From NCBI GenBank assembly GCA_039720395.1, contig CM077831.1, positions 4,506,003 through 4,570,002 of the forward strand: a stretch of DNA of 64,000 nt, read 5' to 3'. The position numbers and the translations under genes are program-made. Positions within the stretch are counted from its first letter, which is position 1. Every line of letters starts with the position of its first letter. This DNA comes from Liquidambar formosana (lineage: Eukaryota > Streptophyta > Magnoliopsida > Saxifragales > Altingiaceae). The notes below the pieces were generated by a model. That model saw only the letters and a program-made list of their open reading frames with translations, was not told the origin of the DNA and ran no database searches. This document shows, one piece after another, positions 1 to 10,500 of the stretch.

Positions 1-130
1 AACGGTCATCTTATTTGATGATAAAAGATGACGCCTGAAGAGATGACTGTTTTTTCTAAAAACAAAGATGACTGTTTTGCTAAAAGATGACTGTTAAATA
101 CAGTCATCTATCAACGTTTTTGTAGTAGTG
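1..130. mobile_element. CACTA-type DNA transposon terminus
   Basis: The segment ends in TTTTTGTAGTAGTG at 117-130, the inverse of a CACTACTACAAAAA terminal repeat, typical of En/Spm (CACTA) transposons or their non-autonomous derivatives. The motif AGATGACTG or its complement recurs several times within 130 bp, as subterminal repeats of CACTA elements do. The next three bases are TCT. In the uninterrupted LTR copy near 38820 the same site reads GATCTCC, so TCT fits a 3-bp target duplication. The rest of the element lies off-window, so its coding content is unknown. Confidence 0.7.
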
Positions 131-611
131 TCTCCAAGTTGCCAATTGGAGTTCATATGGTTGCATTTGAGGTATTTGTGGGTTCAATTCGATGAATTGA
201 TGGTTCGGGATTAGAATGGCTCAACAAGGCTCAGGTTGGTTAAGAGACCTATTTCGGGTTAGCTCGAATTGGCTCATGATTTTCACTCTATAACTACTCA
301 TTTGACCTCGATTAGTCTTAATTTCATCCCCCAATGTGTTTAGGGAGGTTGAATTTCAAATTGGAAAGCATTTGGTGCAACCCTATGTGCATACCTAAGC
401 TAAGCGATGGTGGTGCATAGCGGTTAACCGCCTTTGTAGGACCTAACCATGCAGACATGGCTAGGGTTTCTTGCCCTCAAGTGACTCAAATTACACTCCC
501 CTTCGAAACACGGTCGTTTTGGCTTTTGTTTCGTCAAAATCGGAGTTGATTTGAGCCCTGAAACACATTTGGAAGCCGAAAGGGTCAAAAATGGGCTGAA
601 GTTGACATGGC

Positions 612-691
612 CTCGGGTGACCACCCAGGCCTGGGCGGCTAGCCGCCTGGGCCCAAGCTGCTAGCCGCCCAGCCCCAGGTGGTCACCTGAG
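612..691. repeat. GC-rich nested palindrome upstream of the LTR promoter
   Basis: The outer arms are CTCGGGTGACCACC (612-625) and GGTGGTCACCTGAG (678-691). Between them lies the perfect palindrome GGCGGCTAGCCGCC (634-647), followed by a second partial copy. The TATA box follows about 190 bp downstream. The same arrangement recurs in other Tat LTRs and upstream of the antisense ORFs. Confidence 0.85.
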
Positions 692-878
692 CCACTTTCC
701 TTTTTTGAGTCTTAACGCGGCTCCCTCCCTATTTCCTCGGAGTTGCTCTCCTCCAGCCGCCATTTAACCCTATTTTCAGCCCTATTTGACCTACTTGAGC
801 CCCAAGGGAACCTCTAAGAGCCCTTGGATCAATACCTAGGGTTTTAATCCCAACCATTGAGGGTTTCCCCTCAATCCC

Positions 879-886
879 TATAAATA
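879..886 (+). promoter_or_regulatory. TATA box of the Tat-3 LTR
   Basis: TATAAATA lies in a CCCTATAAATACCCCC context, conserved in the other B-type LTR copies at 3548-3555, 8983-8990 (minus), 38086-38093 (minus) and 59394-59401 (minus). It is the likely core promoter for retrotransposon transcription. Confidence 0.7.
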
Positions 887-1139
887 CCCCCTTATACTTC
901 AGCAATGGGGGAGGCAATTCCTGAAGGGAGAGGTATGTGTGAGACTTGGAGGCTATGATAGCCATCCTTAGGGTAGTTTAACCTAAAATTTGAGTGAGAG
1001 AGTGAGAGAGAAAGGTTGAAGGAGGGCTGGAGTTTGGCTTGAAGGCTTGAAGGAAGGAATTCCCAGTAGTGCATAAGAGAAGGAGGACTCTCTACAGCAG
1101 CCACCATAGGTATACCTCTCCCTCTTTCTCTTTTCTTTT

Positions 1140-1860
1140 AAAGTTAGGGTTTTTTGCATAGAATAGCATGATTTTATGTCAAAGCATATGCCTCTATCAT
1201 GTCCTGTTGCTTCTATTAGCTAGTATGCATGTCTAGGATGATATTCATGGGCTGTTTAGTGGGCTAGAATGCTATTCCATGTGATTTACTGCATGTTTGG
1301 GATTTTAGGGTTTCCTTAGTGCTGAAATTGGTTTTCTGCATGAAATAACTTTGTTGCATATTAAAGCTAATGTTTTTATCATATTTTGCTGTTTCTAGTA
1401 GCTAGTATGCATGTCTAGGATGATATTCATGGGCTGTTTAGTATGCTAGAATGCTATTCCATGTGATTTACTGCATGTTTGGGATTCTAGGGTTTCCTTA
1501 GTGCTGAAATTGGTTTTCTGCATGAAATAACTTTGTTGCATATTAAAGCTTGTGTTTTTATCATGTTTGCCTACTTCTATTAGTTAGTATGCATGATTAG
1601 GATAATGTTTATGGGCTGTTTAGCATGCTAGAGTGTTATTCCATGTGATTTACTGCATAATTGGGATTCTAGGGTTTCTCTTGTGCTGAAATTGAGTTTA
1701 TGCTTAGAATAGCATTATTTCATGTGAAAGCCTATGTCTTTATCGTGTGTGGATCATTCTATTGATTAATATGCATGGATTGAATGCTGATCATGTTCTG
1801 TTTTGCATGGTTTGAAGTGATTTCATGGGATTTTATGCACTAGTGTGATTCTAGGGTTTC
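1140..1860 (+). repeat. 182-bp tandem repeat inside the Tat LTR
   Basis: The string GGGCTGTTTAG recurs at 1249, 1431 and 1613, a regular 182-bp period, with a degraded fourth unit toward 1800. Each unit carries GCATGNNTAGGAT, the GGGCTGTTTAG core and TTTACTGCAT. The same tandem block occurs in the LTR copies around 37380-37800 and 58680-59100. Confidence 0.8.
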
Positions 1861-2433
1861 ATTCATCCCTGTTTTAGGAAAGTTGCATATAGCATGATAG
1901 CTTAGGGTTCTTCTTTAGTTTTTCTTCATAGTTGCTACATATGTGTTCCATATTAGGTAACTATGATATTTTTAGCATTCATGTAGTGGATTTTAGGGTT
2001 TTTATGCATGTCATGGTTCTAGGGTTGAATTAGGGTTTATGATTGTTCACTGTTTATGTTGTTTGCATGTTTAGTGGATGAATATAGGCTTAATACCATT
2101 CTGTCTAGATTTGTTTATTGTCCTAAACATGATATTTTGAGCATCCATGTAGTTGATTTTAGGGCTTTTTTGCATGTCATTGCATATAGGGTTGAATTAG
2201 GGTTTTAGTTAGCTTATGATTCATGTTGTTTACATGATTTATGGTTGATTTTAAGCTCTATTTCAATTCTGTCCAGATCTGTTTAATGGCTTTAATGATG
2301 AGTTTTGAGCATGTGTTAGCCTATGTTTAAGCATGATAATTGCTTGATTAGAAACTAGGTTTGGTTGGTTGGTATTTTTGGTATGTTTTGCATGCAAATT
2401 GCAGGTGCTTGACAGGTACAACAGGTGCAACTA

Positions 2434-2513
2434 CCCCACCAATGTGGGGTGGTTATTTTAGCTATTGCAAGATGAAATCTTGCAAATAAGGTAACTACCC
2501 TATGCAATAGGGT
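2434..2513 (+). repeat. cluster of three perfect hairpins in the LTR
   Basis: Three adjacent inverted repeats are present. CCCCAC and GTGGGG enclose CAAT (2434-2449). TTGCAAGAT and ATCTTGCAA enclose GAA (2465-2485). ACCCTAT and ATAGGGT enclose GCA (2497-2513). The copy at 6600-6700 keeps them, one arm position changing from A-T to G-T. The minus-strand copies near 7540-7640, 36620-36720 and 57940-58030 keep them with small defects. Confidence 0.8.
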
Positions 2514-2843
2514 GGTTATTTTGACAGGTTGCTTTTGCTTAAGGTAAGTTGGGTATGAAGGTGCCCTAATTCACCTTTCTTTCCTTTCCTTGAAACTTTC
2601 CTTTCTCCCTCCTAGGATTATTCCCTAATAGAGGGAGATGACAATTCCTATAGTTTCCATTCATAAAAAAATGCCTTTTAAATCAAAGTTTCTATCTTTA
2701 ACAAATTCCATATTTTCTAAAGATCTTTTGAGAATCATTTATCTTTGGAAACTCTATTATCTTATGAAAGGAAATTTAGGGTTTACCATAGGCCTCTATT
2801 AGGGTTTAACCCTATTCCCCATTCGAACTACATGGACTTTGAT

Positions 2844-2919
2844 CCATGTATTTCCATACATGGTACGTAGGCGCTCTTCGTGAGGTTCAAGTCCGCCCTA
2901 GGATACTAAGTATCCTAGG
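2844..2919 (+). repeat. conserved double-hairpin block of Tat LTRs
   Basis: Arms CCATGTAT (2844-2851) and ATACATGG (2856-2863) enclose TTCC. GTACGTAGGCGCTC follows, and then an odd-length palindrome with 11-bp arms CCTAGGATACT and AGTATCCTAGG at 2897-2919. The block recurs at 7033-7108, 56603-56679 and, on the minus strand, near 16232-16325, 31346-31440, 36235-36330 and 57545-57640. It is one of the best conserved parts of these LTRs. Confidence 0.8.
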
Positions 2920-2966
2920 TTTTCTTTCCCCTCTTTCTTTTTTTCTGTTTTTCTTTGATTTAATTG

Positions 2967-5900
2967 TCATGTGACCTTGATTAGTCTCAATTTCATCCCC
3001 AAATGTGTTTATGGAGGTTGAATTTCGAATTGGAAAGCATTCGGTGCGACCCTATGTGCATACCTAAGCTAAGCGATGGTGAGGCATAGCGGTTAACTAC
3101 CTTTGTAGGACCCAACCATGTAGCCATGGCTAGGGTTTCTTGCCCTCAAGTGACTCAAATTACATTCCCCTTCGAAACACGGTCGTTTTGGCTTTCATTT
3201 CGTCAAAATCGGAGTTGATTTGAGCCCTGAAACACATTTGGAAGCCGAAAGGGTCAAAAATGGGCATAAGCTGACAAGGCCTCGGGTGACCACCCAGGCC
3301 TGGGCGGCTAGCCGCCTGGGCCCAGGAGGCTAGCCGCCCAGCCTCAGGTGGTCACCTGAGCCACTTTCCTTTTTTGAGCTTTGACGCGGCTCCCTCCCTA
3401 TTTCCTCGGATTTGCTCGCCTCCAGCCACCATTTAACCCTAATTTCAGCCCTATTTGACCTACTTGAGCCCCAAGGGAACCTCTAAGAGCCCTTGGATCA
3501 ATCCCTAGGGTTTTAATCCCAACCATTGAGGGTTTCCCCTCAATCCCTATAAATACCCCCTTATACTTCAGCAATAGGAGGGGCAATTTCTGAAGTGAGA
3601 GGCACATTAGAGGCTATGGCAGCCATCCTTAGGGTAGTTTAACCTAAACTTTGAGTGAGAGAGTGTGAGAGAAAGCTTGAAGGAGGGCTGGAGTTTGGCT
3701 TGAAGGCTTGAAGGAGAGTGTTCCCAGCAGTACATAAGAGGAAGGAGGACTCTATACAGCAGCAAGAGGATACTTCACCGTAGGTATACCCCCCTTCCTC
3801 CTCTTCTCTCTTTTAAAGTTAGGGTTTTGCATAGAATAGGATGATTGCATATCAAAGCTTGTGTTTTTATCATGTCTTGTTGCTTCCATTGGTATGTACG
3901 CATGATTTGTTAGGATTATGCCCTAGAGCCAATCATGGAGATGATTGTTTAGGGATTAGGAACAATCAATTGATTTCATTTATATATGTCACATTTATTA
4001 TTGATTTAATAAAAGGGCTTATTCTATTATGTTTATATGCATCATTTATATTTACATAATATGTCCATGGAGTTAGAGTTGAGAATATGAAATTACAAAG
4101 GGTTGTAATTTTGAGACTGTAAATATATCTCTGTACTAAACTCCTAAATCATTCCTAGTTGAAGGTTCACTATGATGGACAGTAATGAACCATAGGACTA
4201 GCACTTGTTAGGTTGACTCTATAGGAGGATAGCTAGTCTCAAGCTATTTGTGTGGAGACACTACAACCAACAAGTGGGTGCCTATTATAAGAATAGGTAC
4301 ACTGAATGTGACCAAAGATATGAGATAAACTGAATGGAGTTTTAACCTGCCTGTCAATTAGTTTCTCATTGTTATAGTGGTACAAGTAATCCTTAGACCT
4401 GAGACACCATGGTTGTCTTATACATGTAGCTTTAGAAGTTTGATAACACTAAGTGCAGATCCTATTCAGGGGTCTGTAAGGGTGTTAATTGGCCCTACTG
4501 CTATGTGTGTGAAGGCATGTGAGTGATCAACAAGGAATCCATCACTCTCAGGAAAAAGAGAGTGAATGTCTCATACAGCATTCATTGAATATAACTCATT
4601 AAATCCATGGGCCCATGGTAGAATGAATATGGAAAGGAGTTTCCATAAGTTCATCATTGAGTTGATATTAATGAATGAGTATAAAGTAATTGAACTAGGG
4701 ACTTGACAGACTTCCATGTCCTATTAGTTCAATTGGAGACATTGTGTTGATGGAAGGATGTAATTGTAACCTGTAAACTATAACAGAAGGGTTCTTTGTA
4801 AATGACTATTCACCTCACTAAGGACCACACCATGAGCCATATGCTAGGTGTTACTCATGGTTAGTAGAAGCCCTAATTGATAAAAATGAGTTATAATCAA
4901 TTAGGGAATTGAAAGGAATTTCAATTAGACCCTTAATGGAAAGTGTTCCATTGTGCACAACTTGTGCTGTTCCTACTACTTAATGATGTGAACCCAATGG
5001 GTTACACACTGATCATGCTAAGAGAGCTTGATTGTCTATGAGAGAAAGGTTATAAGTGATTAAAGAAAAGTTCTTTAAGGGGCTAATTTGTAATTGATGC
5101 AAACTAGTGGGCTACTTGTGTAATTAAGAGTAATTACACAAATTAGATTAGGGTTTGGAGACCCCCCTTGGCCGGCCCTAGTTGGAGGCTATTTAAAGCC
5201 TTTTATGATGTGATGACATCATCACTTGAAGCACTCTTGGAGGCTCCCAAGTGCTGGCCGAAAATTTCACCTCTCTCTCTCTCTCTCCTCTCTTCTCCTA
5301 CTTTAGCATCAACAAGGGAAAGAAGGAAAGGACATCAAGCTCTAGCTAGGTGTGGATACTGTTGGAGGCAGCACACTTGGGCTGCTCATTCACCGCTGTC
5401 CGGAGACAAAGCTTGGAGCAAAAAGGAGAAGAAAAAGCTTGGAGCATAAAGGAGAAGATTTGAATCAACTGTAAGTAATTCTACCCTCTTCTAGTTAGGG
5501 TTTTTGTTTTGTATTAAGCATAATTAAGATTCATGGGTTTGGGAATCGTAGGAAAAATTTTAAATTCCGCCTTTGTATTTTTCCTCTCTAGTTTGATTCC
5601 CAACATGATTAGGACGATGTTTATGGGCTGTTTAGTATGCTAGGATGTTATTCCATGTGATTTACTGCATGTTTGGGATTCTAGGGTTTCTTTAGTGCTG
5701 AAATTGGTTTTCTGCATGAAATAACTCTTTTGCATGTTAAAGCTTGTGTTGTTATCATGTCTTGTTGCTTCCATTAGCCAATATGCATGTTTAGGATGAT
5801 ATTCATGGGCTGTTTAGAATGCTAGTGGGCTGTTTAATGTGATTTAATGCATGTTTGCAATTCTAGGGTTTCTCTTGTGCTGAAATTAAGTTTTTACTTA

Positions 5901-7529
5901 GAATAGCTATATTTCATGTGCAAGCTTGTATTTTTATCATGTGTTGATGCTTCTATTGATTAATATGCATGATTAGAATGATGTCCATGATGAGTTTGCA
6001 TGATTTAGAGTTATTTATGTGATTTTGAGCACAATTGTGATTCTAGGGTTTTTATCATCCTTGTGTTAGTTTAGTTGCATATAGCATGATAGCTTAGGGA
6101 TTTTCTCTGTCTTTTCTTCATAGTTGCTGCATATGTGTTCCATATTAGGTAACTATGATATTTCTAGCATTCATATAGTTGATCTTAGGGTTTTTATGCA
6201 TGTCATGGTTCTAGGATCAAATTAGGGTTTATGGTTGTTCACTATTTATGTTGTTTGCATGCTTAGTGGATGAATATAGGCTTTAATTCAATTCTGTCCA
6301 GATTTGTTCATTTCCCCAAAAATGATATTTTTGCATTCATAGTAGTGGATTTTAGGGTTTATTGCATGTCCTTGCATATAGGATTGAATTAGGGTTCTTA
6401 TTGGTTCATGATTGGTGTTCTTTGCATGACTTATGAGTGATTTTAGACCTTATTTCAATTCTGTCCAGATTTGTTCATTGTTCTTATTGTCATACTCTGA
6501 GCATGTGTTTGCTTATGTTTAAGCATGATAATTGCTTGATTTGGAACCTAGCTTGGTTGGTTGGTATTCTTGGTATGTTTTGCATGGAAATTGCAGGTGC
6601 TTTGACAGGTACAACAGGTGCAACTACCCCACCAATGTGGGGTGGTTCTTTTGGCTATTGCGAGATGAAATCTTGCAAATTACCCTATGCAATAGGGTGG
6701 TTATTTTGACAGGTTGCTTTTGCTTAAAGGTAAGTAGGGTATGAGGGTGCCCCAATTCACTCTTCTTTCCTTTCCTTGAAACTTTCCCTTTCTCCCCCCT
6801 AGGGTTATTTCCTAATAGAGGGGTATGGTAATTCCTATAGTTTCCTTTCGTAACAAATACCTTTTGAATCAAAGTTTCCATTTTTATCAAAATTCCATAT
6901 TTTACCAAAAATCTTTTGCGAATCATTTATTTTGGAAACTTACCATGTTTTTCTTGAAAGGAAACTTAGGGTTTACCATGGGCCTCTATTAGGTTATAAC
7001 CCTATTCCCTTTCGAACTACGTGGACTTTGATCCATGTATTTCCATACATGGTACGTAGGCGCTCTTCGTGAGGTTCAAGTCCGCCCTAGGATACTAAGT
7101 ATCCTAGGTTTTCTCCCCCTTCTTTCTTTTTCTGTTTTTTCTTTGATTTATTTGATTATATGGATGAATGAATGAATGATATGCATGCTGTCTTGTGATG
7201 ATAATTGTTGATTTGTGTGTGATTAAGACTTTGATTTAGCCCAATTAAATTAAGAGACCGTTTAGGGCGATATGGGTGCCTATAGGCTTTGCCTAGAACC
7301 TTCCCATATCGTAACTTAGCCTCCGAATCCCCGATTTCTCTGGTTTCCAAAAGATCATTTGCCTTACGATTCTTAAATATGGAGTCAATCTTTTGTTTTC
7401 CTAAAACAAAACCGTTTTTTAGGGTTTTTCTTGTTTCCTTAAAAAAATAAGGTGGCGACTCCCTTTTTCTTTTTCAAACAAACCAATCTTTTTGTCGATC
7501 CCTCGTGGGCCCAATTTCTGGGGTTCACA
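2967..7529 (+). mobile_element. Tat-3 LTR, second copy, running to its true 3' end
   Basis: This is a second plus-oriented Tat LTR. It starts about 300 bp inside the LTR and runs to the terminal GGGGTTCACA at 7520-7529, interrupted by a solo copia LTR at 3908-5605. It repeats the LTR landmarks: palindrome 3281-3360, TATAAATA 3548-3555, splice donor at 6730, hairpin block 7033-7108, covarying stem CGATATGGG (7268-7276) with CCCATATCG (7303-7311), and the GGTGGCGACTCC motif at 7451-7462. The next bases, GCAAC, fit a target duplication within the minus-strand LTR that follows. The matching left copy would be off-window. Confidence 0.75.
3908..5605 (+). mobile_element. solo copia LTR, Cop-1 subfamily
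   Basis: The segment starts TGTTAGGATTATGCCC and ends GATTCCCAACA, and is flanked by TGATT on both sides (3903-3907 and 5606-5610), a perfect 5-bp target duplication. It is nearly identical by eye to the two LTRs of the complete element at 45692-55506 and has about the same length (1698 bp). No internal sequence remains, so it arose by LTR-LTR recombination. A TATTTAAA box at 5190-5197 and a CT-rich tract just downstream mark the probable promoter and leader start. Confidence 0.95.
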
Positions 7530-10500
7530 GCAACCTGTCAAAATAACCACCCTACTGCATTGGGTAGTTACCTTATTTGCAAGATTTCATCTTGCAATAG
7601 CCAAAATAACCACCCCACATTGGTGGAGTAGTTGCACCTGTTGTACCTGTCAAGCACCTGCAATTTACATGCAAAACATACCAAAAATACCAACCAACCA
7701 AACCTAGTTTCTAATCAAGCAATTATCATGCTTAAACATAGGCTAACACATGCTCAAAACTCATCATTAAAGCCATTAAACCGATCTGGACAGAGCTTAA
7801 AATCAACCATAAATCATGTAAACAACATGAATCATAAGCTAACTAAAACCCTAATTCAACCCTATATGCAATGACATGCGAAAAAGCCCTAAAATCAACT
7901 ACATGGATGCTCAAAATATCATGTTTAGGACAATAAACAAATCTGGACAGAATGGTATTAAGGCCTATATTCATCCACTAAACATGCAAACAACATAAAC
8001 AGTGAACAATCATAAACCCTAATTCAACCCTAGAACCATGACATGCATAAAAACCTTAAAATCCACTACATGAATGCTAAAATATCATAGTTACCTAATA
8101 TGGAACACATATGCAGCAACTATGAAGAAAAACTAAAGAAGAACCCTAAGCTATCATGCTATATGCAACTTTCCTAAAACAAGGATGAATGAAACCCTAG
8201 AATCACACTAGTGCATAAAATCCCATGAAATCACTTTAAACCATGCAAAACAGAATATGATTAGCATTCAATCCATGCATATTAATCAATAGAATGATCC
8301 ACACATGATAAAGACATAGGCTTTCACATGAAATAATGCTATTCTAAGCATAAACTCAATTTCAGCACAAGAGAAATCCTAGAATCCCAATTATGCAGTA
8401 AATCACATGGAATAACACTCTAGCATGCTAAACAGCCCATAAACATTATCCTAATCATGCATACTAACTAATAGAAGTAGCAAGACATGATAAAAACACA
8501 AGCTTTAATATGCAACAAAGTTATTTCATGCAGAAAACCAATTTCAGCACTAAGGAAACCCTAGAATCCCAAACATGCAGTAAATCACATGGAATAGCAT
8601 TCTAGCATACTAAACAGCCCATGAATATCATCCTAGACATGCATACTAGCTACTAGAAACAACAGGACATGATAGAGGCATATGCTTTGACATAAAATCA
8701 TGCTATTCTATGCAAAAAACCCTAACTTTAAAAGAAAAGAGAAAGAGGGAGAGGTATACCTATGGTGGCTGCTGTAGAGAGTCCTCCTTCTCTTATGCAT
8801 TGCTGGGAATTCCTTCCTTCAGGCCTTCAAGCCAAACTCCAGCACTCCTTCAAGCTTTCTCTCTCACTCTCTCACTCAAAGTTTAGGTTAAACTACCCTA
8901 AGGATGGCTGTCATAGCCTCTAAGTCTCACACATACCTCTCACTTCAGGAATTGCCTCCCCTATTGCTGAAGTATAAGGGGGTATTTATAGGGACTGAGG
9001 GGAAACCCTCAATGGTTGGGATTAAAACCCTAGGTATTGATCCAAGGGCTCTTAGAGGTTCCCTTGGGGCTCAAGTAGGTCAAATAGGGCTAGCGATAGG
9101 ATTAAATGGCGGCTGGAGGCGAGCAAATCCGAGGAAATAGGAAGGGAGCCGCGTCAAGACTCAAAAAAGGAAAGTGGCTCGGGTGACTGTTAGGATTATG
9201 CCCTAGAGCCAATCATAGATATGATTGTTTAGGGATTAGGAACAATCATTTGATTTCATTTATGTATGTCACATTTATTATTGATTTAATAAAAGGGCTT
9301 ATTCTATTATGTTTATATACATAATTTATATTTACATAATATGTCCATGGAGTTAGAGTTGAGAATATGGAATTACAAAGAGTTGTAATTTTGAGACTGT
9401 AGATATATCTCTGTACTAAACTCCTAAAGCATTCCTAGTTGAAAGTTCACTATAATGGACAATAATGAACCATAGGACTAGCACTTGTTAGGTTGACTCT
9501 ATAGGAGGATAGCTAGTCTCAAGCTATTTGTGTGGAGACACTACAACCAACAAGTGGGTGCCTATTACGAGAATAGGTACACTGAATGTGACCAAAGATA
9601 TGAGATAAACTGAATGGAGTTTTATCCTGCCTGTCAATCAGTTTCTCATTGTTATAGTGGTACAAGTAATCCTTAGACTTGAGACACCATAGTTGTCTTA
9701 TGCATGTAGCTTTAGAAGTTTGATAACACTAAGTGCAAATCCTATTCAGGGGTTTGCAAAGGTGTTCATTGGCCCTACTGCTATGTGTATGAAGGCATGT
9801 GAGTGATCAACAAGGGATCCATCACTCTTAGGAAAAAGAGAGAGAATGTCTCATATAGCATTCATAATATAACTCATTAAATCCATGGCCATGGTAGGAT
9901 GAATATGGAAAGAGTTTCATGAGTTCATCAATGAGTTGATATCTATGAATGAGTATAAAGTAATTGAACTAGGGACTTGACAGACTTCCATGTCCTATTA
10001 GTTAAATTGGAGACATTGTGTTGAAGGAAGGATGCAATTGTAACCTATAAACTATAACAGAAGGGTTCTTTGTAAATGACTATTCACCTCATTAAGGACC
10101 ACACCATGAGCCATATGCTAGGTGTTACTCATGGTTAGTAGAAGCCCTAATTGATATAAGTGAGTTATAATCAATTAGGGAATTGGAAGGAGTTCCAATT
10201 AGACCCTAAATGGAAAGAGTTCCATTGTGCACACCTCGTGCTATTCCTACTACTTGATGATGTGAACCCAATGGGTCACACACTGATCATGCAAGATGAG
10301 CTTTAAAGTCTATGAAAGAAAGGGTATGAGTGCATAAAGAATAGTTCTTTGAGGCCATGTTTGTATTTGATATAAACAATAGGGGTCATTGTGCAATTTA
10401 GGGAAATTACACAAAACCCTAAAAAGGTTTCCCCCCTAGGGCCGGCCCCTTTAGTGTGGACTATTTAAGTCACACTATGATGTGTGACATCATAACTTTT

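Larger units (their letters stand above)
131..2966 (+). mobile_element. Tat-3 LTR, first copy, truncated at both ends
   Basis: This is a plus-oriented Tat-type LTR, homologous to the reverse complement of 35834-39046. It lacks about the first 220 bp, which lie beyond the CACTA insertion, and about the last 600 bp. A promoter is visible: a GC-rich nested palindrome at 612-691 and a TATAAATA box at 879-886. A strong splice-donor consensus AAG/GTAAGT sits at 2541-2549. The 3' part holds conserved hairpins at 2844-2863 and 2897-2919. Near 2966 it fuses directly to a second LTR copy, so the internal region of this element has been lost. Confidence 0.8.

Noticed and set aside
892..1107. Small frames of 70-96 codons near the LTR transcription start (also 37865-38101 and 59098-59388)
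   Set aside because: They are antisense to the LTR, vary in length between copies, and are explained by LTR sequence similarity rather than by coding constraint.
5168..5449. 93-codon frame repeated at 55069-55350 and in part at 47035-47235
   Set aside because: It lies inside the copia LTR around the TATA box and CT microsatellite. Identity is due to the recent spread of the LTR.
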